This document shows, piece by piece, positions 50,988 to 61,404 of a stretch of 64,000 bases of DNA. Both the position numbers and the translations under genes were made by a program. The notes under the pieces were generated by a model. The model did not search any database. It was given only the letters and a program-made list of their open reading frames with translations, and was not told the origin of the DNA. Position 1 is the stretch's first letter, and each line of letters starts with the position of its first letter. The DNA is from Moritella sp. PE36 (lineage in GTDB: Bacteria > Pseudomonadota > Gammaproteobacteria > Enterobacterales > Moritellaceae), in assembly GCF_000170855.1 (NCBI RefSeq), contig NZ_ABCQ01000001.1:124001-188000 (forward strand). Reading direction: 5' to 3'.

Positions 50988-51932
50988 GTGCCCGACATGA
51001 AACTCTTTGCTGGTAACGCTACACCAGAACTAGCACAAAAAGTTGCAGAGCGTCTATTTATCCAACTTGGTAAAGCTAAAGTTGGTCGCTTTAGCGATGG
51101 CGAAATTAGCGTTGAAATTGAAGAAAATGTACGTGGTGGAGATATCTTCATCCTACAATCGACTTGTGCGCCAACGAACGACAACTTAATGGAACTTATC
51201 GTTATGGTTGATGCGATGCGTCGTGCATCTGCTGGCCGTATCACTGCTGTGATCCCTTACTTTGGTTATGCGCGTCAAGATCGTCGTGTACGTTCTTCTC
51301 GTGTGCCAATTACAGCAAAAGTTGTAGCTGATTTCCTTTCAAGTGTTGGTGTTGACCGTGTATTAACGGTTGATCTACATGCTGAGCAAATCCAAGGCTT
51401 CTTCGATGTACCTGTTGATAATGTATTTGGTACGCCGGTATTATTAGCCGACATGCAAAAAATGAACCTTGAAAACCCAGTTATTGTATCTCCAGATATC
51501 GGTGGTGTTGTACGTGCACGTGCTAACGCTAAATTACTTGACGAAGCTGACCTTGCGATTATCGACAAACGTCGTCCAAAAGCAAACGTAGCACAAGTAA
51601 TGCACATTATTGGTGACGTTAAAGACCGTGATTGCATCCTTGTTGATGACATGATCGATACTGGCGGTACATTATGTGCAGCAGCAATCGCACTGAAGAA
51701 AAATGGCGCGAAACGTGTATTTGCTTACGCGACTCACCCTGTTTTCTCTGGTAACGCGGCACAGAACCTACGTGACTCTTGCATTGATGAAATCGTGGTA
51801 ACAGACTCAATTCCACTGTCTCCAGAAGTAGCAGCACTTGCGAACGTACGCGTATTAAGCCTTAGCCCTATGCTAGCCGAGGCAATTCGTCGCGTTAACA
51901 ACGAAGAATCTATCTCAGCAATGTTTAACTAA
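50988..51932 (+). CDS. prs: Ribose-phosphate pyrophosphokinase
   Basis: It makes PRPP for nucleotide, histidine and tryptophan synthesis. The start codon is GTG at 50988 ([15 protein letters not shown]), as in E. coli, after TGAGGTT. The 314 residues include [10 protein letters not shown], the [13 protein letters not shown] loop and the PRPP-binding [11 protein letters not shown]. It sits after lolB-ispE, the conserved order. Confidence 0.98.
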   Translation: MPDMKLFAGNATPELAQKVAERLFIQLGKAKVGRFSDGEISVEIEENVRGGDIFILQSTCAPTNDNLMELIVMVDAMRRASAGRITAVIPYFGYARQDRRVRSSRVPITAKVVADFLSSVGVDRVLTVDLHAEQIQGFFDVPVDNVFGTPVLLADMQKMNLENPVIVSPDIGGVVRARANAKLLDEADLAIIDKRRPKANVAQVMHIIGDVKDRDCILVDDMIDTGGTLCAAAIALKKNGAKRVFAYATHPVFSGNAAQNLRDSCIDEIVVTDSIPLSPEVAALANVRVLSLSPMLAEAIRRVNNEESISAMFN

Positions 51933-51969
51933 TTAACTTAGCCAATAATTTAATTTAAGCAGTGCAATA

Positions 51970-52004
51970 AAAACCGAGTTTGGTGTTACCAGACTCGGTT
52001 TTTT
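51970..52004 (+). terminator. Rho-independent terminator after prs
   Basis: Long stem AAACCGAGT-TGGT / ACCA-ACTCGGTTT with one mismatch near the middle, three-base loop, then Ts. Confidence 0.93.
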
Positions 52005-52069
52005 GTGTCTCTAAGCAGCAAATACCGCAATCATAAACACGCTAGCATCCAACTTGGTGAATACGTCAG

Positions 52070-52098
52070 TTGAGCTTTGCACTGACACAAGGTAAAAT
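52070..52098 (+). promoter_or_regulatory. Candidate promoter of pth
   Basis: TTGAGC (52070-52075) and TAAAAT (52093-52098), spacing 17, followed by AGCGCG; 81 bases before the pth ATG. Confidence 0.6.
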
Positions 52099-52178
52099 AG
52101 CGCGTTTTTTATCCAATGAGTAAGGTTCGACTGGCTCGAACATTCATTAAGCAATCATTACAGTAATATAGGTATACC

Positions 52179-52769
52179 ATGAGCAACGACATTCGTTTAA
52201 TTGTCGGCCTGGCTAATCCAGGACAAGAATACAGCCGCACCCGTCATAACGCGGGTGCTTGGTTTATTAACGAATTAGCAAAATGGCACAACACACAATT
52301 ACGTGAAGAAGCGAAATATTTTGGTTACACTGCCCGTATTGATGTGGCAGGCCAAGATGTGCGCTTGCTGGTCCCAACCACATTCATGAATTTAAGTGGT
52401 AAATCAGTATCCGCCTTAGCCAAATTTTATCGCATTGATGTAACGCAAATATTAGTGGTCCACGATGAGTTAGATTTACCACCAGGTGTGGCTAAATTCA
52501 AGCAAGGTGGCAGCCATGGTGGTCATAATGGTCTGAAAGACATTATTAGTAAAATGGCCAACAGCAAAGAATTCTACCGTTTACGTATTGGCATTGGTCA
52601 CCCTGGCCATAAAGACAAAGTAACCGGTTACGTACTTGGCAAAGCACAAGCTAAAGAACAAGAACAAATGGATGCGGCAATTGATGAAGCAGTGCGCTGT
52701 ATCGATATTTTAGCTAAAGACGGCATGACCAAAGCGATGACTCGTTTACATACGTTTAAAGCGCAATGA
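52179..52769 (+). CDS. pth: Peptidyl-tRNA hydrolase
   Basis: It frees tRNA from dropped-off peptidyl-tRNA. The 196-residue protein has [17 protein letters not shown] with catalytic H23 (E. coli H20; three extra N-terminal residues here), FMNLSGKSV and HDELDLPPG with the second catalytic aspartate. It is followed by ychF after 88 bases, the usual pair. Confidence 0.97.
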   Translation: MSNDIRLIVGLANPGQEYSRTRHNAGAWFINELAKWHNTQLREEAKYFGYTARIDVAGQDVRLLVPTTFMNLSGKSVSALAKFYRIDVTQILVVHDELDLPPGVAKFKQGGSHGGHNGLKDIISKMANSKEFYRLRIGIGHPGHKDKVTGYVLGKAQAKEQEQMDAAIDEAVRCIDILAKDGMTKAMTRLHTFKAQ

Positions 52770-52857
52770 TTAATAAAAAAAGACATAATTAAACACACAC
52801 AGGTAAATAATTAACTGTGTGAACCAATTTTAGTACATAGCAAAGAAGGTAAAAATC

Positions 52858-53949
52858 ATGGGTTTTAAATGCGGTATCGTAGGCTTACCAAACGTAGGTA
52901 AATCAACACTATTTAATGCATTAACACAAGCTGGTATCGAAGCTGCCAATTTCCCATTCTGCACAATCGAGCCGAATACCGGTGTCGTTCCAGTGCCAGA
53001 TAAGCGTTTAGATGCACTATCTGCGATCGTAAACCCAGAACGCGTATTGCCAACTACAATGGAATTCGTTGATATCGCAGGCTTAGTGGCGGGCGCATCA
53101 AAAGGTGAAGGTCTGGGTAATAAATTCCTAGCAAACATCCGTGAAACAGATGCAATCGGTCATGTTGTACGTTGCTTTGAAAACGAAAACATTATTCACG
53201 TTAACAATAAAATTTCACCATTAGATGATATCGAAATTATCAACACTGAATTAGCACTTGCCGATCTAGATAGTTGTGAAAAGGTCGTCGTACGTTTAGC
53301 TAAAAAAGCCAAAGGCGGCGATAAAGACGCTAAATTTGAACTACCCGTAATCGAAAAGATCCTTGCGCACCTTGCTGAAGGTGAAATGGTCCGTTCTTTA
53401 GAATTAACTAAAGACGAAAAAGCCGCAATTGATTACATGAACTTCCTCACGCTAAAACCAACCATGTACATTGCTAATGTTGACGAAGAGGGTTTTGAAA
53501 ATAACCCACACTTAGATCAAGTACGTGAACTTGCGGCAACAGAGAATGCCGTAGTCGTGGCTATCTGTGCTTCAATGGAATCAGACATTGCTGAACTTGA
53601 AGACGACGAGCGTGCAGAGTTCATGGAAGATATGGGCATTGAAGAACCCGGTCTTAACCGTGTAATTAGAGCAGGTTACGAACTACTAACACTGCAGACT
53701 TATTTCACTGCGGGTGTTAAAGAAGTGCGCGCATGGACTATCCCAGTAAACGCAACAGCACCACAAGCGGCGGGTAAGATCCATACTGATTTCGAAAAAG
53801 GTTTCATCCGTGCAGAAGTTGTCGGTTATGACTCTTTCATCGAATACAATGGTGAAGCAGGCGCTAAAACAGCAGGTCAATGGCGTCTAGAAGGTAAAGA
53901 CTACATCGTTAAAGATGGTGATGTGGTACATTTCCGTTTCAACGTATAG
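52858..53949 (+). CDS. ychF: Redox-regulated ATPase YchF (Obg family)
   Basis: A ribosome-associated P-loop ATPase of the Obg group. The 363-residue protein has the P-loop [16 protein letters not shown]2/G3 motifs [10 protein letters not shown] and DIAGL, and a C-terminal TGS domain (about 278-361). The G4 motif NxxE (NVDE near 203) explains the preference for ATP over GTP in this family. Normal length. Confidence 0.97.
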   Translation: MGFKCGIVGLPNVGKSTLFNALTQAGIEAANFPFCTIEPNTGVVPVPDKRLDALSAIVNPERVLPTTMEFVDIAGLVAGASKGEGLGNKFLANIRETDAIGHVVRCFENENIIHVNNKISPLDDIEIINTELALADLDSCEKVVVRLAKKAKGGDKDAKFELPVIEKILAHLAEGEMVRSLELTKDEKAAIDYMNFLTLKPTMYIANVDEEGFENNPHLDQVRELAATENAVVVAICASMESDIAELEDDERAEFMEDMGIEEPGLNRVIRAGYELLTLQTYFTAGVKEVRAWTIPVNATAPQAAGKIHTDFEKGFIRAEVVGYDSFIEYNGEAGAKTAGQWRLEGKDYIVKDGDVVHFRFNV

Positions 53950-54022
53950 CTTGAGTTAAGCTAGGAGCCTTATGCTAAACGCCTTTAGTTATATCTGAAC
54001 TATATCTGAAGTAGCACAATCA

Positions 54023-54048
54023 AACGCTGGCAATTGCCGGCGTTTTTT
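54023..54048 (+). terminator. Rho-independent terminator after ychF
   Basis: Nine-pair stem AACGCTGGC / GCCGGCGTT (one G-U pair), loop AATT, six Ts; 73 bases past the ychF stop. Confidence 0.9.
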
Positions 54049-54355
54049 GTTTTAGCACTCTTTACGACCCTATTTCAATAACACCACTTAGTATTGATTA
54101 ACAGAAGCAAATATCGAATAAATCATGAAACTCAATTACAATAATAATGATTGGCTATACACGCTTTAAATTATCAACAATTGCAGTTTTGCTACAAATA
54201 GCATAGAGTGAGAACAGGATTCGTACAGAATTTCAACAGGCGTAGATAAAAATGTTTTTAAACTAAAAAATAGTTGACGAACTTGGCTGTAATTAGCATA
54301 ATGCGCCCCGTTCCAACGAAACAGTTAACTGCTAGTTCGGAGCAAGATTTAAGAT
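54049..54355. other. tRNA operon upstream region
   Basis: About 300 AT-rich bases with no gene. The right part holds the tRNA promoter (separate entry); nothing else was recognised. Confidence 0.5.
54274..54302 (+). promoter_or_regulatory. tRNA operon promoter
   Basis: TTGACG (54274-54279), 17 bases, CATAAT (54297-54302), followed by GCGCCCCG, a GC-rich discriminator typical of stringently controlled stable-RNA promoters. The first tRNA starts 54 bases later. Confidence 0.8.
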
Positions 54356-54432
54356 GGCCATGTAGCTCAGCTGGTTAGAGCACAGCATTCATAATGCTGG
54401 GGTCACAGGTTCAAGTCCCGTCATGGCCACCA
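54356..54432 (+). tRNA. tRNA-Met(CAT), elongator
   Basis: 77 bases with encoded CCA. Acceptor GGCCATG pairs with CATGGCC; anticodon loop TTCATAA gives CAT. The sequence resembles E. coli metT (elongator), not the initiator, which lacks the first pair. Confidence 0.96.
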
Positions 54433-54448
54433 TCTTAATTCTAATTGT

Positions 54449-54523
54449 AGGGATATCGCCAAGCGGTAAGGCACCGGGTTTTGATCTCGGGATTCTGAGG
54501 TTCAAATCCTCATATCCCTGCCA
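54449..54523 (+). tRNA. tRNA-Gln(TTG), copy 1
   Basis: 75 bases with encoded CCA. Acceptor AGGGATA pairs with TATCCCT; anticodon loop TTTTGAT gives TTG. Confidence 0.96.
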
Positions 54524-54626
54524 TTATATAAATGATTGGCTATTTATAGCGGATTGTTAAATTTATAAACGCTGTTTGTCATTAATTTGATTAACACTAC
54601 CAAGTTTATAAATATAAAGAATATGT

Positions 54627-54711
54627 GCGGAAGTGGCGGAATTGGTAGACGCGCTAGATTTAGGTTCTAGTATTGCAAAGTGTGAGAGTTCAAGTCTCTC
54701 CTTCCGCACCA
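54627..54711 (+). tRNA. tRNA-Leu(TAG), copy 1
   Basis: 85 bases with encoded CCA and a class II variable arm. Acceptor GCGGAAG pairs with CTTCCGC; anticodon stem CTAGA/TCTAG encloses TTTAGGT, anticodon TAG. Confidence 0.96.
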
Positions 54712-54764
54712 TGTTTTAACATGACATTGCTTAGTTAATAAGTATTGTTCATGGAACAGATTGT

Positions 54765-54839
54765 AGGGATATCGCCAAGCGGTAAGGCACCGGGTTTTGA
54801 TCTCGGGATTCTGAGGTTCAAATCCTCATATCCCTGCCA
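54765..54839 (+). tRNA. tRNA-Gln(TTG), copy 2
   Basis: Identical to copy 1 over its 75 bases, preceded by a spacer similar to that before copy 3. Confidence 0.96.
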
Positions 54840-54935
54840 TATACCAACACAGGCTTAGGTCAGTGTTAACTTTATAAAGTTTATTGAACTCTAACCATTC
54901 AATACTACCAACTTTGTAAAGATAAAAAATGTTGT

Positions 54936-55020
54936 GCGGAAGTGGCGGAATTGGTAGACGCGCTAGATTTAGGTTCTAGTATTGCAAAGTGTGAGAGTTC
55001 AAGTCTCTCCTTCCGCACCA
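54936..55020 (+). tRNA. tRNA-Leu(TAG), copy 2
   Basis: Identical to Leu copy 1; the 25 bases upstream (CTACCAACTTTGTAAAGATA) resemble the spacer before copy 1, evidence of unit duplication. Confidence 0.96.
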
Positions 55021-55068
55021 TGCTTTAACATGACTTACTGAATAAGTAATGTTCATGAAACAGATTGT

Positions 55069-55143
55069 AGGGATATCGCCAAGCGGTAAGGCACCGGGTT
55101 TTGATCTCGGGATTCTGAGGTTCAAATCCTCATATCCCTGCCA
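55069..55143 (+). tRNA. tRNA-Gln(TTG), copy 3
   Basis: Identical to copy 1 over 75 bases with encoded CCA. Confidence 0.96.
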
Positions 55144-55191
55144 CTTTATTTTGCACGTATTTATACGGACAAAATGAAAAAAAGTAAGAAT

Positions 55192-55268
55192 GGCCATGTA
55201 GCTCAGCTGGTTAGAGCACAGCATTCATAATGCTGGGGTCACAGGTTCAAGTCCCGTCATGGCCACCA
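55192..55268 (+). tRNA. tRNA-Met(CAT), elongator, copy 2
   Basis: Identical to the first Met gene over 77 bases with encoded CCA. Confidence 0.96.
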
Positions 55269-55291
55269 TTCTTATTTTAAAATAAAACATT

Positions 55292-55376
55292 GCGGAAGTG
55301 GCGGAATTGGTAGACGCGCTAGATTTAGGTTCTAGTATTGCAAAGTGTGAGAGTTCAAGTCTCTCCTTCCGCACCA
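55292..55376 (+). tRNA. tRNA-Leu(TAG), copy 3
   Basis: Identical to Leu copy 1 over 85 bases; the spacer before it is shorter than before copies 1 and 2. Confidence 0.96.
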
Positions 55377-55417
55377 TGTTTTATTACACAATACAGCAAT
55401 GCTGTAGAAAGATTTGT

Positions 55418-55492
55418 AGGGATATCGCCAAGCGGTAAGGCACCGGGTTTTGATCTCGGGATTCTGAGGTTCAAATCCTCATATCCCTGCCA
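55418..55492 (+). tRNA. tRNA-Gln(TTG), copy 4
   Basis: Identical to copy 1. It is the last tRNA; CCA is followed by CTTTTT but no separate terminator hairpin. Confidence 0.96.
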
Positions 55493-55528
55493 CTTTTTCT
55501 AAATTATTCTTCCCCATTAATACCTCCT

Positions 55529-55613
55529 CTAATTTCTAATTTCTAATTTCTAATTTCTAATTTCTAATTTCTAATTTCTAATTTCTAATTTCTAATTTCT
55601 AATTTCTAATTTC
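55529..55613. repeat. Heptanucleotide tandem repeat, 12 copies of CTAATTT
   Basis: Twelve uninterrupted copies of CTAATTT (84 bases plus one C) start 37 bases after the last tRNA. All units are identical, so the array is young and probably varies in copy number between strains by slippage. It lies 261 bases before the chemoreceptor ATG. It is not a CRISPR array: there are no spacers. Confidence 0.97.
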
Positions 55614-55873
55614 AGCATTTTAAATCTTCATATTATCACTATGCAAATTTTAATGCGTGTAATGTCACCACCACTTAATCATATCCTTACATCCTGCTTA
55701 AATAACATATTGTTCACATTTAGCACTAAAAAAATACCTCTTTCGGCCGATATCCTATTTGTACCAACATTAATTTGTTACGATTAACCCTACTAATAAC
55801 AGTAGAATTAAAAGACCAATAGCGTTCAGTAAGTGCTTGATCTCTTTTGGTTGGTTTCAGATGGGAAGAAACA
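55614..55873. other. Chemoreceptor upstream region
   Basis: AT-rich noncoding sequence between the heptamer array and the chemoreceptor gene; it must hold that gene's promoter, but none stands out. Confidence 0.4.
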
Positions 55874-57484
55874 ATGTTAAAAAATGTCTCTATAGCTAAA
55901 AAAATAAATCTCGCACTGAGCAGTCTGTTTATCCTGATCCTCGCTATTTCTGCGTTATCACAAAGTAAGCAAGAAACAGCCTTGGTATTATCTATTTTAG
56001 AACAGCAAGCACATGAACAAGCCGATACTTATTTCGACAGTTTAAATACCATGATGCTGACAGGCAGCATTGGCCAACGTGAAACCTTACGTCACAAAAT
56101 GCTAGAGAACGATAACATTACCGATATCCGCGTCGTCCGAGGCGATAAGGTTAATCAACTTTATGGTCCCGGATTAGCGAGCGAGCAAATCAAAGATGAT
56201 TTTGACCGACGCGCACTTGCGGGTGAAGAGATCACCCAAGTCATTAGCACGCTACAAGGCGAAACCTTATTAATCACCAAACCACTTATTGCCTCAAAAA
56301 ATTACCGCGGTACAGATTGCACCGCTTGTCACAATGCCAAAGAAGGCGAGGTGTTGGGTGCGGTCAGACTTGAATACTCCCTGACCCACTTCTATCAACA
56401 AGTACAACAAAACATTTTACGCTCAACCGCGATCTTAGCCGTGGTATTATTTGCCGGCTTGCTGCTAACATTATTCATCATTCGTAAACTCATCCTAAAA
56501 CCCATCAGCGAACTAACCGATAGCATGGAACTCGCCAGTGATACTCAAGATGTGACCACCCTCATTGAAGTGAAAAATCAGGATGAAATAGGCCGTATGG
56601 TCACCGCCTTTAATTACATGATGAGTAATTTTCATTACAGCCTTACACATGTACTCAATACCGCCGAACAATTAGAAGATATTTCGACAAAGCTAAGTAC
56701 CGCGTCAACGCAAACCTATAACTCAGCACATCAACAGAAACAAGAAGCGGCCACAATTAACGCCAGTATCGCGACCATGCAGACTCAGGTTGAGGATATT
56801 AAGGCCAAAGCCAGTATGACGACGGCTGCATCAACACAAGCAGCACTACAAACGGATAAAGGCAATGCCTTAGCCAGTGCCACAATTGATGAGATCAGCA
56901 TGCTGACCACACAACTTGATCACGTGGTCGATAAAATGCATCTACTGGGTGAGCAAACCAATAACGTGACGAAAATTTTAGGGGTGATTAATTCCATTTC
57001 AGAGCAGACCAATCTACTCGCGCTAAATGCCGCCATCGAAGCAGCACGCGCAGGTGAAAGCGGTCGCGGTTTTGCCGTCGTAGCAGAAGAAGTACGGGCA
57101 TTAGCGATTAAGACTAATAATTCAACCAAAGAAATACAAACCATTGTCAGCTCATTGATTGAAACATCAAACAGTTCGTTTGCGGCGATGGATACAGCCA
57201 AAGTCACAGCGGCGGAAGGCGCGATCAAAGTATCACAATTGGCCGATATGCTAAATGAGATAGCCCGAGAAATGGAAGAGATTAATAAATTGAATGATTC
57301 TGTCGCCGAGTCATCTGCAACGCAGCAAACGCTAACCACAGATATTCAGCGCAACATCGAAACGATTGCCCTGCACTCGGATGAAACCACGGTAGTCGCA
57401 ACACATGCCAGCACTATCAGCCAAGAACTACTAAGCCACTCAACTGAACTGCTGGCGAAAGTAAAAGAATTTAAGTTAAGCTAG
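55874..57484 (+). CDS. Methyl-accepting chemotaxis protein with periplasmic c-type haem motif
   Basis: A transmembrane chemoreceptor, 536 residues from the ATG at 55874 (GGAAG upstream; an earlier in-frame start adds nine residues). It has TM1 at about 10-30, a periplasmic domain of about 150 residues, TM2 at about 184-204, a HAMP domain, and a cytoplasmic signalling region with the conserved tip [20 protein letters not shown]. Just before TM2 the periplasmic domain carries CTACH (C149, C152, H153), the CxxCH motif for covalent haem. This suggests sensing of redox state, oxygen or nitric oxide. No C-terminal NWETF-like tether. Ligand unknown. Confidence 0.92.
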   Translation: MLKNVSIAKKINLALSSLFILILAISALSQSKQETALVLSILEQQAHEQADTYFDSLNTMMLTGSIGQRETLRHKMLENDNITDIRVVRGDKVNQLYGPGLASEQIKDDFDRRALAGEEITQVISTLQGETLLITKPLIASKNYRGTDCTACHNAKEGEVLGAVRLEYSLTHFYQQVQQNILRSTAILAVVLFAGLLLTLFIIRKLILKPISELTDSMELASDTQDVTTLIEVKNQDEIGRMVTAFNYMMSNFHYSLTHVLNTAEQLEDISTKLSTASTQTYNSAHQQKQEAATINASIATMQTQVEDIKAKASMTTAASTQAALQTDKGNALASATIDEISMLTTQLDHVVDKMHLLGEQTNNVTKILGVINSISEQTNLLALNAAIEAARAGESGRGFAVVAEEVRALAIKTNNSTKEIQTIVSSLIETSNSSFAAMDTAKVTAAEGAIKVSQLADMLNEIAREMEEINKLNDSVAESSATQQTLTTDIQRNIETIALHSDETTVVATHASTISQELLSHSTELLAKVKEFKLS

Positions 57485-57504
57485 GACGTTTATGTAAGTT
57501 ATAG

Positions 57505-58677
57505 CTAACTTAACCCAATTGCATAACGTAGCGCCTGACGCTTTAACGGTCCGGCGCGCTGTGCGACAGCAAGGCCAAGATTACGTACGATCTTAGCTGG
57601 CAGCGAATTATTACTGAATACCGAATAAAACAGATCCATACTCGTTTGCATTAATAGATTATCAGGTTTTCTCGTGCGCTGGTATTGTGTTAATAGCGCC
57701 TCACTGTCCCATGCTTCACCTTCAATCACCGCACTGCGAATTAACTCACATATTACATTCACATCTTTAAAACCGATATTAACACCCTGCCCCGCTAATG
57801 GGTTGATGGTATGTGCAGCATCACCAAGCAGTACCACACGGCCGTTATAATACTGCTGTGCATGACGTCGGGTCAGTGGAAATGAACCGTGATTAGTGAT
57901 CTCAAATTCACCAATCAGGTCGGGAAAATGTTGTTGTACTTCGACTTTCAGTTCGGCATTAGACAGTTTACTTAAATAATTGATTTGCGCCGTCTGATGA
58001 TACCAAACCAACGAGGCTTTATGCCCAGGTAACGGTAATAACGCCATTGGCCCCGTCGGTGAAAACTCCTGCCAAGTCACGTCTTGTTGGGCTTGGTCAG
58101 TATCAATATTAATTAACATGCAACTTTGACGGTAATCCCAACTGCTGATACCAATATTACTCTGCTGACGAATAATCGAGTTAGCACCATCGGCGGCCAG
58201 CACTAACTTAGCGCGTAATTTAGCGCCAGATGTTAATCTGATTTCAGCGTAGTCACTGTATTGCTCTAGTGTAGCAACTTTCTCAGGACACATTAACTGG
58301 ACATTGTGGTGGCGTTTCATTGCTTCGAGCAAACCTAATTGGATCACCCGGTTTTCAATGATGTAACCTAACTTGTCGTAACCAATATCGTTAGCATGGA
58401 ATTTGATTTCGCAGCCACCTTGATCCCAGGTTTCTAAACGACGATAAGGGCAAAGACGCATTTCTCTGATGTTAGTCCAAGCACCTGTCGCAACAAGTAA
58501 CTGCTGAGAGGCCAAACTGATCGCCGATACACGCAGATCCATTGGTTGCTCAAATGAAAAAGGAGATGGCATTTGCGCTTCAATTACCGCAATTTTAAGT
58601 CCCGAAGGGGCGAGTAAATTAGCGGTACTCGCACCGACCATCCCACCACCAACAATAATTACATCAAATTCCTGCAT
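57505..58677 (-). CDS. ubiF: Ubiquinone biosynthesis hydroxylase UbiF (demethoxyubiquinone hydroxylase)
   Basis: An FAD monooxygenase that adds the C6 (C5) hydroxyl in ubiquinone synthesis. The 390-residue protein has the FAD motif IIVGGGMVGASTA, the middle motif LAADGANSIIRQ and the C-terminal GDAAHTINPLAGQG. Similarity to E. coli UbiF (PYRRLETW, SCMLINI, MDLFYSVFSNN) and its place beside miaB favour UbiF over UbiH or UbiI. Convergent with the chemoreceptor gene. Confidence 0.9.
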   Translation of the reverse strand: MQEFDVIIVGGGMVGASTANLLAPSGLKIAVIEAQMPSPFSFEQPMDLRVSAISLASQQLLVATGAWTNIREMRLCPYRRLETWDQGGCEIKFHANDIGYDKLGYIIENRVIQLGLLEAMKRHHNVQLMCPEKVATLEQYSDYAEIRLTSGAKLRAKLVLAADGANSIIRQQSNIGISSWDYRQSCMLINIDTDQAQQDVTWQEFSPTGPMALLPLPGHKASLVWYHQTAQINYLSKLSNAELKVEVQQHFPDLIGEFEITNHGSFPLTRRHAQQYYNGRVVLLGDAAHTINPLAGQGVNIGFKDVNVICELIRSAVIEGEAWDSEALLTQYQRTRKPDNLLMQTSMDLFYSVFSNNSLPAKIVRNLGLAVAQRAGPLKRQALRYAIGLS

Positions 58678-58901
58678 CGTGCTTCCTGAACCGTTTAAGG
58701 ATAAATTCTTATCTGAATCAGAATTCTACCAAGCTTTACGTCGAAATGATTGCTTTGTGCAATGAAAATTACAGTAAATTTATGCATAGAAGCAGTGATC
58801 ACGTCTAGTCAACGGACTATTAAGGCAGTAGAATACGCGATCTTCTGTGTGTTCTCACACAACCCGAATATAGCAATAAATAATAAAGAGCAACGTGGAT
58901 A

Positions 58902-60329
58902 ATGAGTAAAAAACTGCACATTAAAACCTGGGGCTGCCAGATGAACGAATACGATTCATCAAAAATGGCAGATTTGTTAAATGCCGAAAATGGTTTTGAA
59001 CTGACTGACAACCCAGAGGAAGCGGATGTGCTTCTATTAAACACCTGTTCTATCAGAGAAAAAGCGCAAGAAAAAGTATTCCACCAACTTGGTCGCTGGA
59101 AAAAGCTAAAGAAACGCAATCCGAAATTAATCATTGGTGTGGGTGGCTGCGTAGCATCACAAGAAGGTGCCGCCATTCAGAAACGTGCACCCATTGTAAA
59201 CCTGGTATTTGGTCCACAGACTTTACACCGCTTACCTGAAATGATCGTCGATGCACAAGCCGGTAAAAAAGGCCTTGTGGATGTCAGTTTCCCTGAAATC
59301 GAAAAATTTGATCGCTTACCAGAGCCACGCGCCGACGGTGTATCAGCATTTGTATCGATTATGGAAGGCTGTTCAAAATACTGCTCATTCTGCGTAGTAC
59401 CTTATACGCGTGGTGAAGAAGTAAGTCGTCCACTTGACGATGTCTTATACGAAATTGCCCAACTGGCAGAACAAGGGGTACGTGAAGTAAACCTACTTGG
59501 TCAAAATGCCAATGCTTTCCGTGGCGACATGCATGACGGTGATATATGCTCATTCGCTGACTTATTACGTTATGTGGCTGCGATTGATGGTATCGACCGT
59601 ATCCGTTATACCACCAGTCACCCGATTGAATTCACCAGCGATATTATTGAAGTATATAAAGATACACCGGAGCTGGTATCACACTTACACCTGCCAGTAC
59701 AGTCAGGTTCAGATCGTATCTTAACCTTGATGAAACGAGCACACACAACGTTAGAATATAAATCATTGATCCGTAAACTGCGTAAAGCACGTCCGGGTCT
59801 GGTGATGAGTTCAGATTTCATTATCGGTTTCCCAGGTGAAAGCAAACAAGATTTTGCGGATACCATGAAATTGATTGAAGACATTGAATACGATATTAGC
59901 TTCAGCTTTATCTACAGCGCACGTCCAGGTACACCTGCTGCAGACTTACCGGATGACGTATCGCTAGAAGAAAAGAAAGAACGTTTGAAAATTCTACAAA
60001 CGCGTATTAGCCAAATGTCACAAAAAATTGGCCGCGATATGGTGAATACCACACAACGTATTTTAGTTGAAGGTCCATCGAAGAAAAACATCATGGAACT
60101 GACTGGCCGTACCGAAAACAACCGTGTTGTTAACTTCGAAGGTTCGCCAGATCTAATCGGTACCTTTGTCGATGTCGACATTGTGGATGTATTCCCTAAC
60201 TCTATCCGCGGTGTGTTCATCCGCGGTGAAAATGAGATGGGTCTACGTTGTGACGTTAAACCAAGCGAGATCTTGGCGCGTGCTACCAATCAACCTAATG
60301 AGCTAGGTGTTGCTAAGTTCAACCCATAA
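58902..60329 (+). CDS. miaB: tRNA-2-methylthio-N6-dimethylallyladenosine synthase
   Basis: A radical-SAM enzyme that adds the methylthio group to i6A37 of tRNAs reading codons that start with U. The 475-residue protein has the N-terminal UPF0004 domain ([12 protein letters not shown] with the first cluster cysteine), radical-SAM cysteines in [15 protein letters not shown], and a C-terminal TRAM domain (about 378-445). Start of the conserved miaB-ybeZ-ybeY-corC-lnt series, divergent from ubiF. Confidence 0.97.
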   Translation: MSKKLHIKTWGCQMNEYDSSKMADLLNAENGFELTDNPEEADVLLLNTCSIREKAQEKVFHQLGRWKKLKKRNPKLIIGVGGCVASQEGAAIQKRAPIVNLVFGPQTLHRLPEMIVDAQAGKKGLVDVSFPEIEKFDRLPEPRADGVSAFVSIMEGCSKYCSFCVVPYTRGEEVSRPLDDVLYEIAQLAEQGVREVNLLGQNANAFRGDMHDGDICSFADLLRYVAAIDGIDRIRYTTSHPIEFTSDIIEVYKDTPELVSHLHLPVQSGSDRILTLMKRAHTTLEYKSLIRKLRKARPGLVMSSDFIIGFPGESKQDFADTMKLIEDIEYDISFSFIYSARPGTPAADLPDDVSLEEKKERLKILQTRISQMSQKIGRDMVNTTQRILVEGPSKKNIMELTGRTENNRVVNFEGSPDLIGTFVDVDIVDVFPNSIRGVFIRGENEMGLRCDVKPSEILARATNQPNELGVAKFNP

Positions 60330-60340
60330 GAGATAGACTA

Positions 60341-60368
60341 AGAGCCATTAATGACCCTTAATGGCTCT
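60341..60368. repeat. Perfect hairpin between miaB and ybeZ
   Basis: Arms AGAGCCATTA (60341-60350) and TAATGGCTCT (60359-60368) pair completely around eight bases, without a following T run. The possible ybeZ ATG at 60361 would lie inside the right arm. Confidence 0.8.
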
Positions 60369-60384
60369 GCCTAATGAGATTATT

Positions 60385-61404
60385 TTGAATAAAAATACGA
60401 CAACACTCGATATATTCTTAGAACCCGCAGACGGAGCCCGGCTCGCTCATTTATGTGGCCCATTTGATGACAATCTTAAACAACTTGAACGTCGTTTAGA
60501 AGTCGACATTACTTATCAAAATAATCAGTTCCATATTACTGGTAATCCAGTTAATGCGCACAGTTGTATGGATATTCTTCGGGAACTTTATGTTGAGACC
60601 CAAGCTGTTAAAGGCCAAGTAATCGACATTGACCCAGAGAAAGTTCACCTTGCGATACAAGCATGTCGATTACTCGAACCAGAACCCACACCAACACCAA
60701 CACCCAAAATTGCCAGTTTTAATACTGTGATTAAAACCAAACGCGGTATGATTAAACCGCGCGGTGACAATCAAGCCAATTACATTGCTAATATTTTAAC
60801 CCATGATATTACCTTTGGTATTGGGCCTGCTGGTACCGGTAAAACTTATTTAGCCGTCGCCGCAGCCGTTGATGCCCTAGAGCGTCAAGAGGTGCGTCGT
60901 ATTCTATTAACACGCCCAGCGGTTGAAGCTGGTGAGAAATTAGGTTTTCTACCCGGTGATTTAAGTCAAAAAGTAGATCCTTATTTACGCCCACTTTATG
61001 ATGCGTTATTTGAGATGCTTGGTTTTGAAAAAGTGGAACGTTTAATTGAGCGCAATGTCATAGAAATTGCACCACTTGCATATATGCGTGGTCGTACACT
61101 CAATGATGCGTTTATTATCTTAGATGAAGGGCAAAATACCACCATTGAACAAATGAAAATGTTTTTAACCCGTATTGGTTTTAACTCCAAAGCGGTGATT
61201 ACTGGCGATATTACCCAAGTAGATTTACCTAAGCACATCACATCTGGCTTGCGCCATGCGATGGATGTCCTAGAGCCAATAACAGACATTAGTTTTAACC
61301 TTTTCATATCCAATGATGTGGTTCGCCATCCTGTTGTAGCAAAAATTGTCGATGCCTATGAACACTTTGAAAATGGCATTGCCCGTAAGGATAAAGACCA
61401 ATGA
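60385..61404 (+). CDS. ybeZ: PhoH-like ATPase YbeZ
   Basis: A PhoH-family P-loop protein that works with the endoribonuclease YbeY; E. coli YbeZ binds YbeY. The frame opens at an ATG at 60361, but that codon is inside a perfect hairpin, while a TTG at 60385 ([16 protein letters not shown]) has GAGA five bases upstream and lines up with the E. coli N-terminus, so TTG is preferred. The 339 residues include the P-loop [19 protein letters not shown], the Walker B region [11 protein letters not shown] and [16 protein letters not shown]. Its stop overlaps the ybeY ATG by four bases. Confidence 0.9.
   Translation: MNKNTTTLDIFLEPADGARLAHLCGPFDDNLKQLERRLEVDITYQNNQFHITGNPVNAHSCMDILRELYVETQAVKGQVIDIDPEKVHLAIQACRLLEPEPTPTPTPKIASFNTVIKTKRGMIKPRGDNQANYIANILTHDITFGIGPAGTGKTYLAVAAAVDALERQEVRRILLTRPAVEAGEKLGFLPGDLSQKVDPYLRPLYDALFEMLGFEKVERLIERNVIEIAPLAYMRGRTLNDAFIILDEGQNTTIEQMKMFLTRIGFNSKAVITGDITQVDLPKHITSGLRHAMDVLEPITDISFNLFISNDVVRHPVVAKIVDAYEHFENGIARKDKDQ

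Noticed and set aside
54976-55224. Minus-strand 82-residue frame across tRNA genes
   Set aside because: It is the antisense of tRNA-Leu, Gln and Met genes; such frames give the well-known false protein ending GRRDLNSHTLQY.
55529-55613. CRISPR array
   Set aside because: The repeats are seven bases long and directly adjacent, without spacers, and no cas gene is present.
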